Assembly: GCF_000003815.2 (NCBI RefSeq)
Contig: NC_049988.1
Location: forward strand, 10,704,829 to 10,768,828
DNA: 64,000 nucleotides
DNA from: Branchiostoma floridae
Taxonomy: Eukaryota > Chordata > Leptocardii > Amphioxiformes > Branchiostomatidae
Direction: 5' to 3'
Shown here: piece after piece, positions 55,004-64,000 of the stretch
Layout of the letters: each line of letters begins with the position of its first letter
How positions within the stretch are numbered: the stretch's first letter is position 1
Translations under genes and position numbers: made by a program
Notes under the pieces: generated by a model
Seen by the model: the letters and a program-made list of their open reading frames with translations, nothing else
Databases searched by the model: none
Told to the model about the DNA's origin: nothing

Positions 55004-58000
55004 GTTAAGGTTAGGGTTAGGGTAGTGCTTAGTTGTAATATGGTTAAGAGTGTATTCTAGTCGGTCAAACTTGGTATCATTGACAAGGTAGCTTGTACAG
55101 AGTTGTAATCTGCAAACCGTTTTGAAATCGGGTGCTTACTTCCCGAGATATGACTTAAGCACTNNNNNNNNNNNNNNNNNNNNNNNNNNNNNNNNNNNNN
55201 NNNNNNNNNNNNNNNNNNNNNNNNNNNNNNNNNNNNNNNNNNNNNNNNNNNNNNNNNNNNNNNNNNNNNNNNNNNNNNNNNNNNNNNTAATCTGCAAACC
55301 GTTTTGAAATCGGGTGCTTACTTCCCGAGATATGACTTAAGCACTAACCGCTAGGGTTAGGGTTAAGGTTAAGGTTAGGGTAGTGCTTAGATGCAATATG
55401 GCTAAGAGTGTATTCTAGTCGGTCAAACTTGGTATCATTGAAATGGTAGCTTGGTACAGAGTTGTAATCTGCAAACCGTTTTGAAATCGGGTGCTTACTT
55501 CCCGAGATATGGCTTAAGCACTAACCGCTAGGGTTAGGGTTAGGGTTAAGGTTAGGGTTAGGGTAGTGCTTAGATGCAATATGGCTAAGAGTGTATTCTA
55601 ATCAGTCAAACTTGGTATCATTGAAAAGGTAGCCTGGTACAGAGTTGTAATCTGCAAACCGTTTTGAAATCGGGTGCTTACTTCCCGCGTGATATGACTT
55701 AAGCACTAACCGCTAGGGTTAGGGTTAGGGTTAAGGTTAGGGTTAGGGTAGTGCTTAGATGCAATATGGCTAAGAGTGTATTCTAGTCGGTCAAACTTGG
55801 TATCATTGAAAAGGTAGCTTGGTACAGAGTTGTAATCTGCAAACCGTCTTTAAATCGGGTGCTTACTTCCCGAGATATGACTTAAGCACTAACCGCTAGG
55901 GTTAAGGTTAGGGTTAGGGTAGTGCTTAGATGCAATATGGCTAAGAGTGTATTCTAGTCGGTCAAACTTGGTATCATTGAAAAGGTAGCTTGGTACAGAG
56001 TTGTAATCTGCAAACCGTTTTGAAATCGGGTGCTTACTTCCCGAGATATGACTTAAGCACTAACCGCTAGGGTTAGGGTTAGGGTTAAGGTTAGGGTTAG
56101 GGTAGTGCTTAGATGTAATATGGCTAAGAGTGTATTCTAGTCGGTCAAACTTGGTATCATTGAAAAGGTAGCTTGGTACAGAGTTGTAATATGCATACCG
56201 TTTTGGAATCGGGTGCTTACTTCCCGAGATATGACTTAAGCACTAACCGCTAGGGTTAGGGTTAGGGTTAAGGTTAGGGTTAGGGTAGTGCTTAGATGCA
56301 ATATGGCTAAGAGTGTATTGTACTCAGATCGGACTTGGTATCATTGTAAAGGTAGCTTGGTACAGCATTGTCATCTGCATACCGTTTCTGGAATCGGGTG
56401 CTTACTTCCCTGAGATATGACTTAAGCCCTAACCGCTAGGGTTAGGGTTAAGGTTAGGGTTAGGGTAGTGCTTAGATGCAATATGGCTAAGAGTGTATTC
56501 TAGTCGGTCAAACTTGGTATCATTGAAATGGTAGCTTGGTACAGAGTTGTAATCTGCAAACCGTTTTGAAATCGGGTGCTTACTTCCCGAGATATGACTT
56601 AAGCACTAACCGCTAGGGTTAGGGTTAGGGATAAGGTTTGGGTTAGGGTAGTGCTTAGATGCAATATGGCTAAGAGTGTATTCTAGTCGGTCAAACTTGG
56701 TATCATTGGAAAAGTAGCTTGGTACAGAAGTGTAATCTGCAAACCGTTTTGAAATCGGGTGCTTACTTCCCGAGATATGACTTAAGCACTAACCGCTAGG
56801 GTTAGGGTTAGGGTTAAGGTTAGCGTTAGGGTAGTGCTTAGATTCAATATGGCTAAGAGTGTATTCTAGTCGGTCAAACTTGGTATCATTGAAAATGTAG
56901 CTTGGTACAGAGTTGTAATCTGCAAACCGTTTTGAAATCGGGTGCTTACTTCCCGCGTGATATGACTTAAGCACTAACCGCTAGGGTTAGGGTTAGGGTT
57001 AAGGTTAGGGTTAGGGTAGTGCTTAGATGCAATATGGCTAAGAGTGTATTCTAGTCGGTCAAACTTGGTATCATTGAAAAGGTAGCTTGGTACAGAGTTG
57101 TAATCTGCAAACCGTCTTTAAATCGGGTGCTTACTTCCCGAGATATGACTTAAGCACTAACCGCTAGGGTTAAGGTTAGGGTTAGGGTAGTGCTTAGATG
57201 CAATATGGCTAAGAGTGTATTCTAGTCGGTCAAACTTGGTATCATTGAAAAGGTAGCTTGGTACAGAGTTGTAATCTGCAAACCGTTCTGAAATCGGGTG
57301 CTTACTTCCCGAGATATGACTTAAGCACTAACCGCTAGGGTTAGGGTTAGGGTTAGATTAGGGTTAGGGTAGTGCTTAGATTCAATATGGCTAAGAGTGT
57401 ATTCTAGTCGGTCAAACTTGGTATCATTGAAAAGGTAGCTTGGTACAAAGTTGTAATATGCAAACCGTTTTGAAATCGGGTGCTTACTTCCCGAGATATG
57501 ACTTAAGCACTAACCGCTAGGGTTAGGGTTAGGGTTAAGGTTTGGGTTAGGGTAGTGCTTAGATGCAATATGGCTAAGAGTGTATTCTAGTCGATCAAAC
57601 TTGGTATCATTGAAAAGGTAGCTTGGTACAGCGTTGTAATCTGCAAACCGTTTTGAAATCGGGTGCTTACTTCCCGAGATATGACTTAAGCACTAACCGC
57701 TAGGGTTAGGGTTAAGGTTAGGGTTAGGGTAGTGCTTAGATGCAATATGGCTAAGAGTGTATTCTAGTCGGTCAAACTTGGTATCATTGAAATGGTAGCT
57801 TGGTACAGAGTTGTAATCTGCAAACCGTTTTGAAATCGGGTGCTTACTTCCCGAGATATGGCTTAAGCACTAACCGCTAGGGTTAGGGTTAGGGTTAAGG
57901 TTAGGGTTAGGGTAGTGCTTAGATGCAATATGGCTAAGAGTGTATTCTAATCAGTCAAACTTGGTATCATTGAAAAGGTAGCCTGGTACAGAGTTGTAAT

Positions 58001-58030
58001 CTGCAAACCGTTTTGAAATCGGGTGCTTAC
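55004..58030 (+). repeat. 183-bp satellite array, part 2
   Basis: Same unit as part 1, with N at 55164-55287. Multi-unit blocks are repeated: the CCCGCGTGATATG variant is at 55685 and 56955 (about seven units apart), and CTAATCAGTCAAAC at 55598 and 57948. The array stops abruptly at GGGTGCTTAC (58030), where a LINE begins. Confidence 0.95.
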
Positions 58031-61000
58031 ATTTTAGGTGGCGCTCTGTAGCGGGCGGCCGCGGCTGTTATGCCTCCGTCGTACAGTTAGCGTCTGCGGT
58101 GTCCTCAACCGCTTTTCTACCACTTATGTGCAATATAAGTGTGTGTTACTGTCTGCTATGTCTACACGTCATCAAAAGCGTTCGTTTACTGTTTGAGACT
58201 GGATGACCGAGGAGTTTCCGACGTTTAGCCATGTCCGGACTGTTCTGGCCTTCATGGATAATGGCGTCCTCAGGAGTGCGTCGATACTCAAGTGGATTTC
58301 TCCGGAGCCTGCGTCCTGTGATAGCCCCCCTCGACTCTCATGCCAAGAAGTCCCTGCTCGCCAACGGACTGCTTCGGCGTTGCAGACCCCGGGGAAGGAA
58401 GGCAGGTAGAAGTGTCTTACGAAGCATTCCTACTATTGAGGGACATCGCCCTCCCCCTTCTCTGCTTGACCGATTCACATGCAAATCAGTTAGTTCGTCA
58501 CCGGTGTGCAAGAGGGACAGAGTACTGCGTAATGTACCGGTGGACCGTGCCTCTCAAAGCAGTGACAAGGGCAGTACGATACCTTCAATCATGTTGACTA
58601 ATGTAAGATCACTCATGAACAAGAAGCATGAACTGGAAGCAACTATTGAAAACTATTCCGTACAAATTGCATGTGTAACTGAGACCTGGGCCACTCCAGA
58701 CATCCCTGATCATGTCATGTCAATCCCTGGTTTCAAGCTGTTCAGGCGGGATAGGCTACACCAGAAAGGTGGGGGGATTGCAGTGTACACACCTGTGGAA
58801 ATGTATGCTCGTAGAATGCACGACCTGGAAGTCAGAGACCTAGAAGTGATATGGGTCCAACTTCGGCCGCAATGGCTCCCCAGGACCATCCCGGTGGTTG
58901 TACTTGGTTTGGTCTATCATCCCCCGTGCAGAAACAACAAAGAAGGAACAGATGAGATGTTAACTTACCTGGTAACCGCAGTGGACAGCATTCACAGCAA
59001 CCAGCCTCAAGCGGGGATCCTGCTCTGTGGTGACCTGAATGGACTACCACTTCGTCGATTACAAGCAGCTCATCCCACCCTAAGGCAAATAGTTAAACAA
59101 CCTACAAGCGGCACAGCGATCCTGGACGTTGTGATTACTAACATCGCTGAACATTACTGCAGACCACGGATAATCCCACCAGTAGGACGCAGCGACCATT
59201 CATGTGTTGTACTTCAGCCTGAAAAACCGGTCGTGAAACGACCAGCTGTCAGGGTTCCGGGCAGATTTGTGACGCAACACAGGAAAAGGGGGCTCGCTGT
59301 GGCCGTTGCATTGCAGGACTGGGCGGCAGTGTTTGAAGAAACAACGGTCCAGGAGAAGGTAGCCAAGTTCTATAAAATCCTAACAAATCTCCTCGACAAA
59401 CACTGTCCTGTGAAGATGAAGTCTGTCAGGAGTGATGACAAGGGATGGATCACCGAGGGAGTGAAAAGAGCCATCACGAAGAGACAAACAGAATTCCTAC
59501 GACACGGAAAGTCGCCGGAGTGGAAAAGGCTCAGGAACAAAGTAAACACCACAGTNNNNNNNNNNNNNNNNNNNNNNNNNNNNNNNNNNNNNNNNNNNNN
59601 NNNNNNNNNNNNNNNNNNNNNNNNNNNNNNNNNNNNNNNNNNNNNNNNNNNNNNNNNNNNNNNNNNNNNNNNNNNNNNNNNNNNNNNNNNNNNNNNNNNN
59701 NNNNNNNNNNNNNNNNNNNNNNNNNNNNNNNNNNNNNNNNNNNNNNNNNNNNNNNNNNNNNNNNNNNNNNNNNNNNNNNNNNNNNNNNNNNNNNNNNNNN
59801 NNNNNNNNNNNNNNNNNNNNNNNNNNNNNNNNNNNNNNNNNNNNNNNNNNNNNNNNNNNNNNNNNNNNNNNNNNNNNNNNNNNNNNNNTGCTGATGATCT
59901 CGCTACGGTCGTTAGCCATTTGTTCAACACTTCTTATGCGGAAGGAACAGTACCCTCAATCTGGAAGTCGGCTAACGTAGTACCGGTACCAAAGTCCGCC
60001 GGAGCATCTCAGGTGGAGGACTTCCGACCAGTGTCACTTCTAGCCGTCCTGGCAAAACTGCTGGAAAGATGTGTTCTCAGAAGACTGCTCCCCTCCCTGA
60101 CTGCGGTTATCAAAGACCAGTATGCCTACATGAAAGGGTCGTCGACAACAATAGCGCTGGTGCGAATGGTGCAAACCTGGCTGTCTGCACTCGACTCCAG
60201 GAAGCCAACACTCATTAGGGCGCTCTTCGCTGATATGAGCAAGGCTTTTGATCGTGTGGACCATGCCCTACTGCTCAAGTGTGTTACCAACCTACAAATA
60301 AGCCCACATATGGTGTCCTGGATACATAACTACCTTGAGCACAGACAACAACGAGTCATGACAGGTGGCAAGATGAGTGACTGGCGCACTCTAACATCTG
60401 GAGTTCCCCAGGGAGGGGTTCTCTCTCCATACTTGTTCTTACTCTTCATGAGCTCCAGGTCAACTGTGTACAGCACTACACTGAATGTGGGCTACGCCGA
60501 TGATGTCGGCTTGTCACGAACCCTCTTAGTGGCCGCGGCCAACAACGACAAGACGCTGGATGAGGAGGCGACCAAGCTTGACAATTGGGCAGATGACAAC
60601 AAGATGACTCTGAACGGCTGTAAGAGCCAGCTGCTACAGATATGTTTCAACAAAACAGTCCCGGTCCCGCCAATACTCAGTCTCGGGGGGAAACCAGTGC
60701 CTTGTGTCGAGTCAGCCAAAGGACTGGGTTTTATCATGGACAGGCACCTGACGTTTAACGAGCAAGTGAACTCCATGGTAACAAAGGCGTCACGGAGACT
60801 GCACTACGTACGGCTTCTCACAAAGCAGGGCACCAGTGTCGATGACCTGATTCAAGTGTACATTACCCTCGTCAGACCTATGCTTGAGTACGCACATGTT
60901 TTACTGGTGGGCTGTAGCAAGGAACATGAAAGGGCTATCGAGAGAGTACAGCGGAGGGTGCTCAGGATTATCTCACTAGGGGGTAGACGCACTGTGCCAG

Positions 61001-61471
61001 CCTTACCAACCCTGAAAGAAAGACGGGAAGCGGCTGCAGTGAAACTGCTGAAAGCTATGCTTGAGGAAAGCCACCCTCTACATGATCTGGTCCCACCAAC
61101 AAGGACTATGGCCACAGGGCGGAGTCTCAGAAATAAGTCCGAACTCACAATACCAACAGCCCGTACAAAAAGACTCAGTAACTCATTCCTTCATCAAGCT
61201 ATTCGTCTATACAATGAGTCAAATGGTTAGTGGACGCATCAGCACTGTGTTAGAGACGTTCTCGTGACCTCATGATGTCAATATGTGTACATAGTACTTG
61301 TTTTGTACTTAGAGTTTGCTCGTAATGTAAATACCGTAAGTGTCAACGTAGTCTGTTTTTAATATACATTGATGATGTTTGTGTAAAATCAGCACAATTC
61401 AGTGGACATGTTTCCAGCATTGTTTACTGCCAGTTGATTCCTAATAAAAAAAATTGAATTGAAATTGAATT
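58031..61471 (+). mobile_element. Non-LTR retrotransposon (jockey/CR1-like LINE) inserted in the satellite
   Basis: The insertion interrupts a satellite unit: the left side ends GGGTGCTTAC and the right side resumes TATGACTTAAG, with about 8 satellite bases missing and no visible target duplication. It has about 200 bp of GC-rich 5' sequence (GGGCGGCCGCGG), one long open frame and a 3' end AATAAAAAAAATTGAATTGA with ATTGA repeats as tail. No separate ORF1 (gag-like) is seen, so the copy is 5'-truncated or belongs to a lineage without it. Confidence 0.9.
58231..61230 (+). CDS. LINE ORF2: AP-endonuclease and reverse transcriptase
   Basis: A frame of 999 codons, of which 111 are N (59556-59888). 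The endonuclease part (about residues 120-330) has MLTNVRSLMNK, CVTETWA, GGGIAVYT, LLCGDLNG and GRSDHSCVV. These fit the apurinic/apyrimidinic-type endonuclease of LINEs. The reverse transcriptase follows the gap: FRPVSLLAVLAKLLER, ALFADMSKAFDRVDH, SGVPQGGVLSPYLF and GYADDVGLS (catalytic YADD). It ends with the usual thumb/C-terminal region (RPMLEYAHVL, ERVQRRVLRII). The first about 100 codons are not typical and the true start may be further in. The frame is open outside the gap, which suggests a young copy. The spacing between SPYLF and YADD looks shorter than usual. Confidence 0.9.
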   Translation: MSGLFWPSWIMASSGVRRYSSGFLRSLRPVIAPLDSHAKKSLLANGLLRRCRPRGRKAGRSVLRSIPTIEGHRPPPSLLDRFTCKSVSSSPVCKRDRVLRNVPVDRASQSSDKGSTIPSIMLTNVRSLMNKKHELEATIENYSVQIACVTETWATPDIPDHVMSIPGFKLFRRDRLHQKGGGIAVYTPVEMYARRMHDLEVRDLEVIWVQLRPQWLPRTIPVVVLGLVYHPPCRNNKEGTDEMLTYLVTAVDSIHSNQPQAGILLCGDLNGLPLRRLQAAHPTLRQIVKQPTSGTAILDVVITNIAEHYCRPRIIPPVGRSDHSCVVLQPEKPVVKRPAVRVPGRFVTQHRKRGLAVAVALQDWAAVFEETTVQEKVAKFYKILTNLLDKHCPVKMKSVRSDDKGWITEGVKRAITKRQTEFLRHGKSPEWKRLRNKVNTTXXXXXXXXXXXXXXXXXXXXXXXXXXXXXXXXXXXXXXXXXXXXXXXXXXXXXXXXXXXXXXXXXXXXXXXXXXXXXXXXXXXXXXXXXXXXXXXXXXXXXXXXXXXXXXXXADDLATVVSHLFNTSYAEGTVPSIWKSANVVPVPKSAGASQVEDFRPVSLLAVLAKLLERCVLRRLLPSLTAVIKDQYAYMKGSSTTIALVRMVQTWLSALDSRKPTLIRALFADMSKAFDRVDHALLLKCVTNLQISPHMVSWIHNYLEHRQQRVMTGGKMSDWRTLTSGVPQGGVLSPYLFLLFMSSRSTVYSTTLNVGYADDVGLSRTLLVAAANNDKTLDEEATKLDNWADDNKMTLNGCKSQLLQICFNKTVPVPPILSLGGKPVPCVESAKGLGFIMDRHLTFNEQVNSMVTKASRRLHYVRLLTKQGTSVDDLIQVYITLVRPMLEYAHVLLVGCSKEHERAIERVQRRVLRIISLGGRRTVPALPTLKERREAAAVKLLKAMLEESHPLHDLVPPTRTMATGRSLRNKSELTIPTARTKRLSNSFLHQAIRLYNESNG

Positions 61472-64000
61472 GATATGACTTAAGAACTGACCGCTAGGGT
61501 TAGGGTTAGTTTTAAGGTTAGGGTTAGGGTAGTGCTTAGATTCAATATGGCTAAGAGTGTATTCTAGTCGGTCAAACTTGGTATCATTGAAAAGGTAGCT
61601 TGGTATAAAGTTGTAATCTGCAAACCGTTTTGAAATCGGGTGCTTACTTCCTAGGATATGACTTAAGCACTAATCGCTAGGGTTAGGGTTAGGGTTAAGG
61701 TTAGGGTTAGGGTAGTGCTTAGATTCAATATGGCTAAGAGTGTATTCTAGTCGGTCAAACTTGGTATCATTAAAAAGGTAGCTTGGTACAGAGTTGTAAT
61801 CTGCAAACCGTCGTCAAATCGGGTGCTTACTTCCCGAGATATGACTTAAGCACTAACCGCTAGGGTTAGGGTTAGGGTTAAGGTTAGGGTCAGGGTAGTG
61901 CTTAGATGCAATATGGCTAAGAGTGTATTCTAGTCGGTCAAACTTGGTATCATTGACACGGTAGCTTGGTACAGAGTTGTAATCTGCAAACCGTTTTGAA
62001 ATCGGGTGCTTACTTCCCGACATATGGCTTAAGCACTAACCGCTAGGGTTAGGGTTAGGGTTAAGGTTAGGGTTAGGGTAGTGCTTAGATGCAATATGGC
62101 TAAGAGTGTATTCTAGTCGGTCAAACTTGGTTTCATTGAAAAGGTAGCTTGGTACAGAGTTGTAATCTGCAAACCGTTTTGAAATCGGGTGCTTACTTCC
62201 CGTGATATGACTTTAGCACTAACCGCTAGGGTTAGGGTTAGTTTTAAGGTTAGGGTTAGGGTCGTGCTTAGATTCAATATGGCTAAGAGTGTATTCTAGT
62301 CGGTCAAACTTGGTATCATTGCAAAGGTTGCTTGGTATAAAGTTGTAATCTGCAAACCGTTTTGAAATCGGGTGCTTACTTCCCGAGATATGACTTAAGC
62401 ACTAATCGCTAGGGTTAGGGTTAGGGTTCAGGTTAGGGTTAGGGTAGTGCTTAGATTCAATATGGCTAAGAGTGTATTCTAGTCGGTCAAACTTGGTATC
62501 ATTGCAAAGGTAGCTTGGTACAGAGTTGTAATCTGCAAACCGTTTTGAAATCGGGTGCTTACTTCCCGAGATATGACTTAAGCACTAAGCGCTAGGGTTA
62601 GGGTTAGGGTTAAGGTTAGGGTTAGGGTAGTGCTTAGATGCAATATGGCTAAGAGTGTATTCTAGTCGGTCAAACTTGGTATCATTGGAAAAGTAGCTTG
62701 GTACAGAAGTGTAATCTGCAAACCGTTTTGAAATCGGGTGCTTACTTCCCGAGATATGACTTAAGCACTAACCGCTAGGGTTAGGGTTAGGGTTAACGTT
62801 AGCGTTAGGGTAGTGCTTAGATTCAATATGGCTAAGAGTGTATTCTAGTCGGTCAAACTTGGTATCATTGAAAATGTAGCTTGGTACAGAGTTGTAATCT
62901 GCAAACCGTTTTGAAATCGGGTGCTTACTTCCCGTGATATGACTTAAGCACTAACCGCTAGGGTTAGGGTTAGGGTTAAGGTTAGGGTTAGGGTAGTGCT
63001 TAGATGCAATATGGCTAAGAGTGTATTCTAGTCGGTCAAACTTGGTATCATTGAAAAGGTAGCTTGGTACAGAGTTGTAATCTGCAAACCGTCTTTAAAT
63101 CGGGTGCTTACTTCCCGAGATATGACTTAAGCACTAACCGCTAGGGTCAAGGTTAGGGTTAGGGTAGTGCTTAGATGCAATATGGCTAAGAGTGTATTCT
63201 AGTCGGTCAAACTTGGTATCATTGAAAAGGTAGCTTGGTACAAAAGTTGTAATCTGCAAAACCGTTTTGAAATCCGGGTGCTTACTTCCCGAGATATGAT
63301 TGAAGCACTTACCAATAGGCGTAGGGTTAGGGTTAAGGTTAGGGTTAGGGTAGTGCTTAGATTCAATATGGCTAAGAGTGTATTCTAGTCGGTCAAACTT
63401 GGTATCATTGAAAAGGTAGCTTGGTACAGAGTTGTAATCTGCAAACCGTTTTGAAATCGGGTGCTTACTTCCCGAGATATGACTTAAGCACTAACCGCTA
63501 GGGTTAGGGTTAGGGTTAAGGTTAGGGTTAGGGTAGTGCTTAGATGCAATATGGCTAAGAGTGTATTCTTGTCGGTCAAACTTGGTATCATTGGAAAAGT
63601 AGCTTGGTACAGAGTTGTAATCTGCAAACCGTTTTGAAATCGGGTGCTTCCTTCCCGAGATATGACTTAAGCACTAACCGCTAGGGTTAGAGTTAGGGTT
63701 AGGGTTAAGGTTAGGGTTACGGTAGTGCTTAGATGCAATATGGCTAAGAGTGCGTATTCTAGTCCGTCAAACTTGGTATCATTGAAAAGGTAGCTTGGTA
63801 CAAAGTTGTAATCTGCAATCCGTTTTGAAATCGGGTGCTTACTTCCCGAGAAATGACTTAAGCATTAACCGCTAGGGTTAAGGTTAGGGTTAGGGTAGTG
63901 CTTAGATGCAATATGGCTAAGAGTGTATTCTAATCGGTCAAACTTGGTATCATTGAAAAGGTAGCTTGGTACAGAGTTGTAATCTGCAAACCGTTTGAAA
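61472..64000 (+). repeat. 183-bp satellite array, part 3
   Basis: About 14 further units of the same satellite in the same orientation, continuing to the end of the window. Variants such as GTACAGAAGTGTAATC (62700) and CGTCTTTAAATCGGG (63092) also occur in part 2 (56725 and 57115), showing exchange of multi-unit blocks across the array. Confidence 0.95.

Overview
This window is animal nuclear DNA, most likely from a cephalochordate (amphioxus, Branchiostoma). The genes are chordate-type and multi-exonic with GT-AG introns. Introns and spacers are full of short terminal-inverted-repeat elements and SINEs. The telomere-type hexamer TTAGGG is abundant on the right, and gene families typical of amphioxus are present. 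The species call is an inference from composition and gene content. No bacterial operons, CRISPR arrays or viral genes were seen. Seven runs of N interrupt the assembly: 10884-10983, 25070-25169, 27539-27638, 33552-34550, 52706-53311, 55164-55287 and 59556-59888.

Layout. 0-5.1 kb: pieces of a secreted C-type lectin gene on the minus strand (signal-peptide exon at 4858-5037, lectin-domain exon at 243-633). 8.6-10.9 kb: the last four exons (10-13) of an organic anion transporter (OATP/SLCO) gene, minus strand. 11-27.5 kb: a block with exon 1 of a ceramide synthase (minus), a small complete gene with a HEPN-type Rx4H motif and a C-terminal membrane anchor (minus, 17.4-19.6 kb), and the first four coding exons of RUNDC1 (plus, 20.7-27.1 kb). 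Several transposons with clear target-site duplications also lie in this block. 29.8-34.8 kb: exons 1-9 of an OATP gene (minus; exons 2-3 presumed lost in the 999-N gap). 37.9-46.1 kb: a complete 13-exon OATP gene encoding 696 residues (minus). 47.4-49.3 kb: the last three exons of a further OATP gene (minus). 49.4-64 kb: a satellite array with a unit of about 183 bp that contains TTAGGG repeats, interrupted by a 1-kb unique island and by an apurinic-endonuclease/reverse-transcriptase LINE (58.0-61.5 kb).

How it fits together. The OATP genes form a head-to-tail cluster on one strand with almost identical exon lengths and intron phases, so they arose by tandem duplication. The exons at 8.6-10.9 kb (10-13) and at 29.8-34.8 kb (1-9) are exactly complementary. 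The block between them is bounded by 100-N gaps, and a ceramide synthase runs off its left edge while RUNDC1 runs off its right edge. The simplest reading is that contigs have been wrongly placed inside one OATP gene. A second theme is that tandem duplications straddle splice junctions at four places: the RUNDC1 exon 4 donor, the complete OATP exon 4 donor, and the exon 12 donor and exon 13 acceptor of the last OATP gene. The right end looks subtelomeric or at least satellite-rich heterochromatin.
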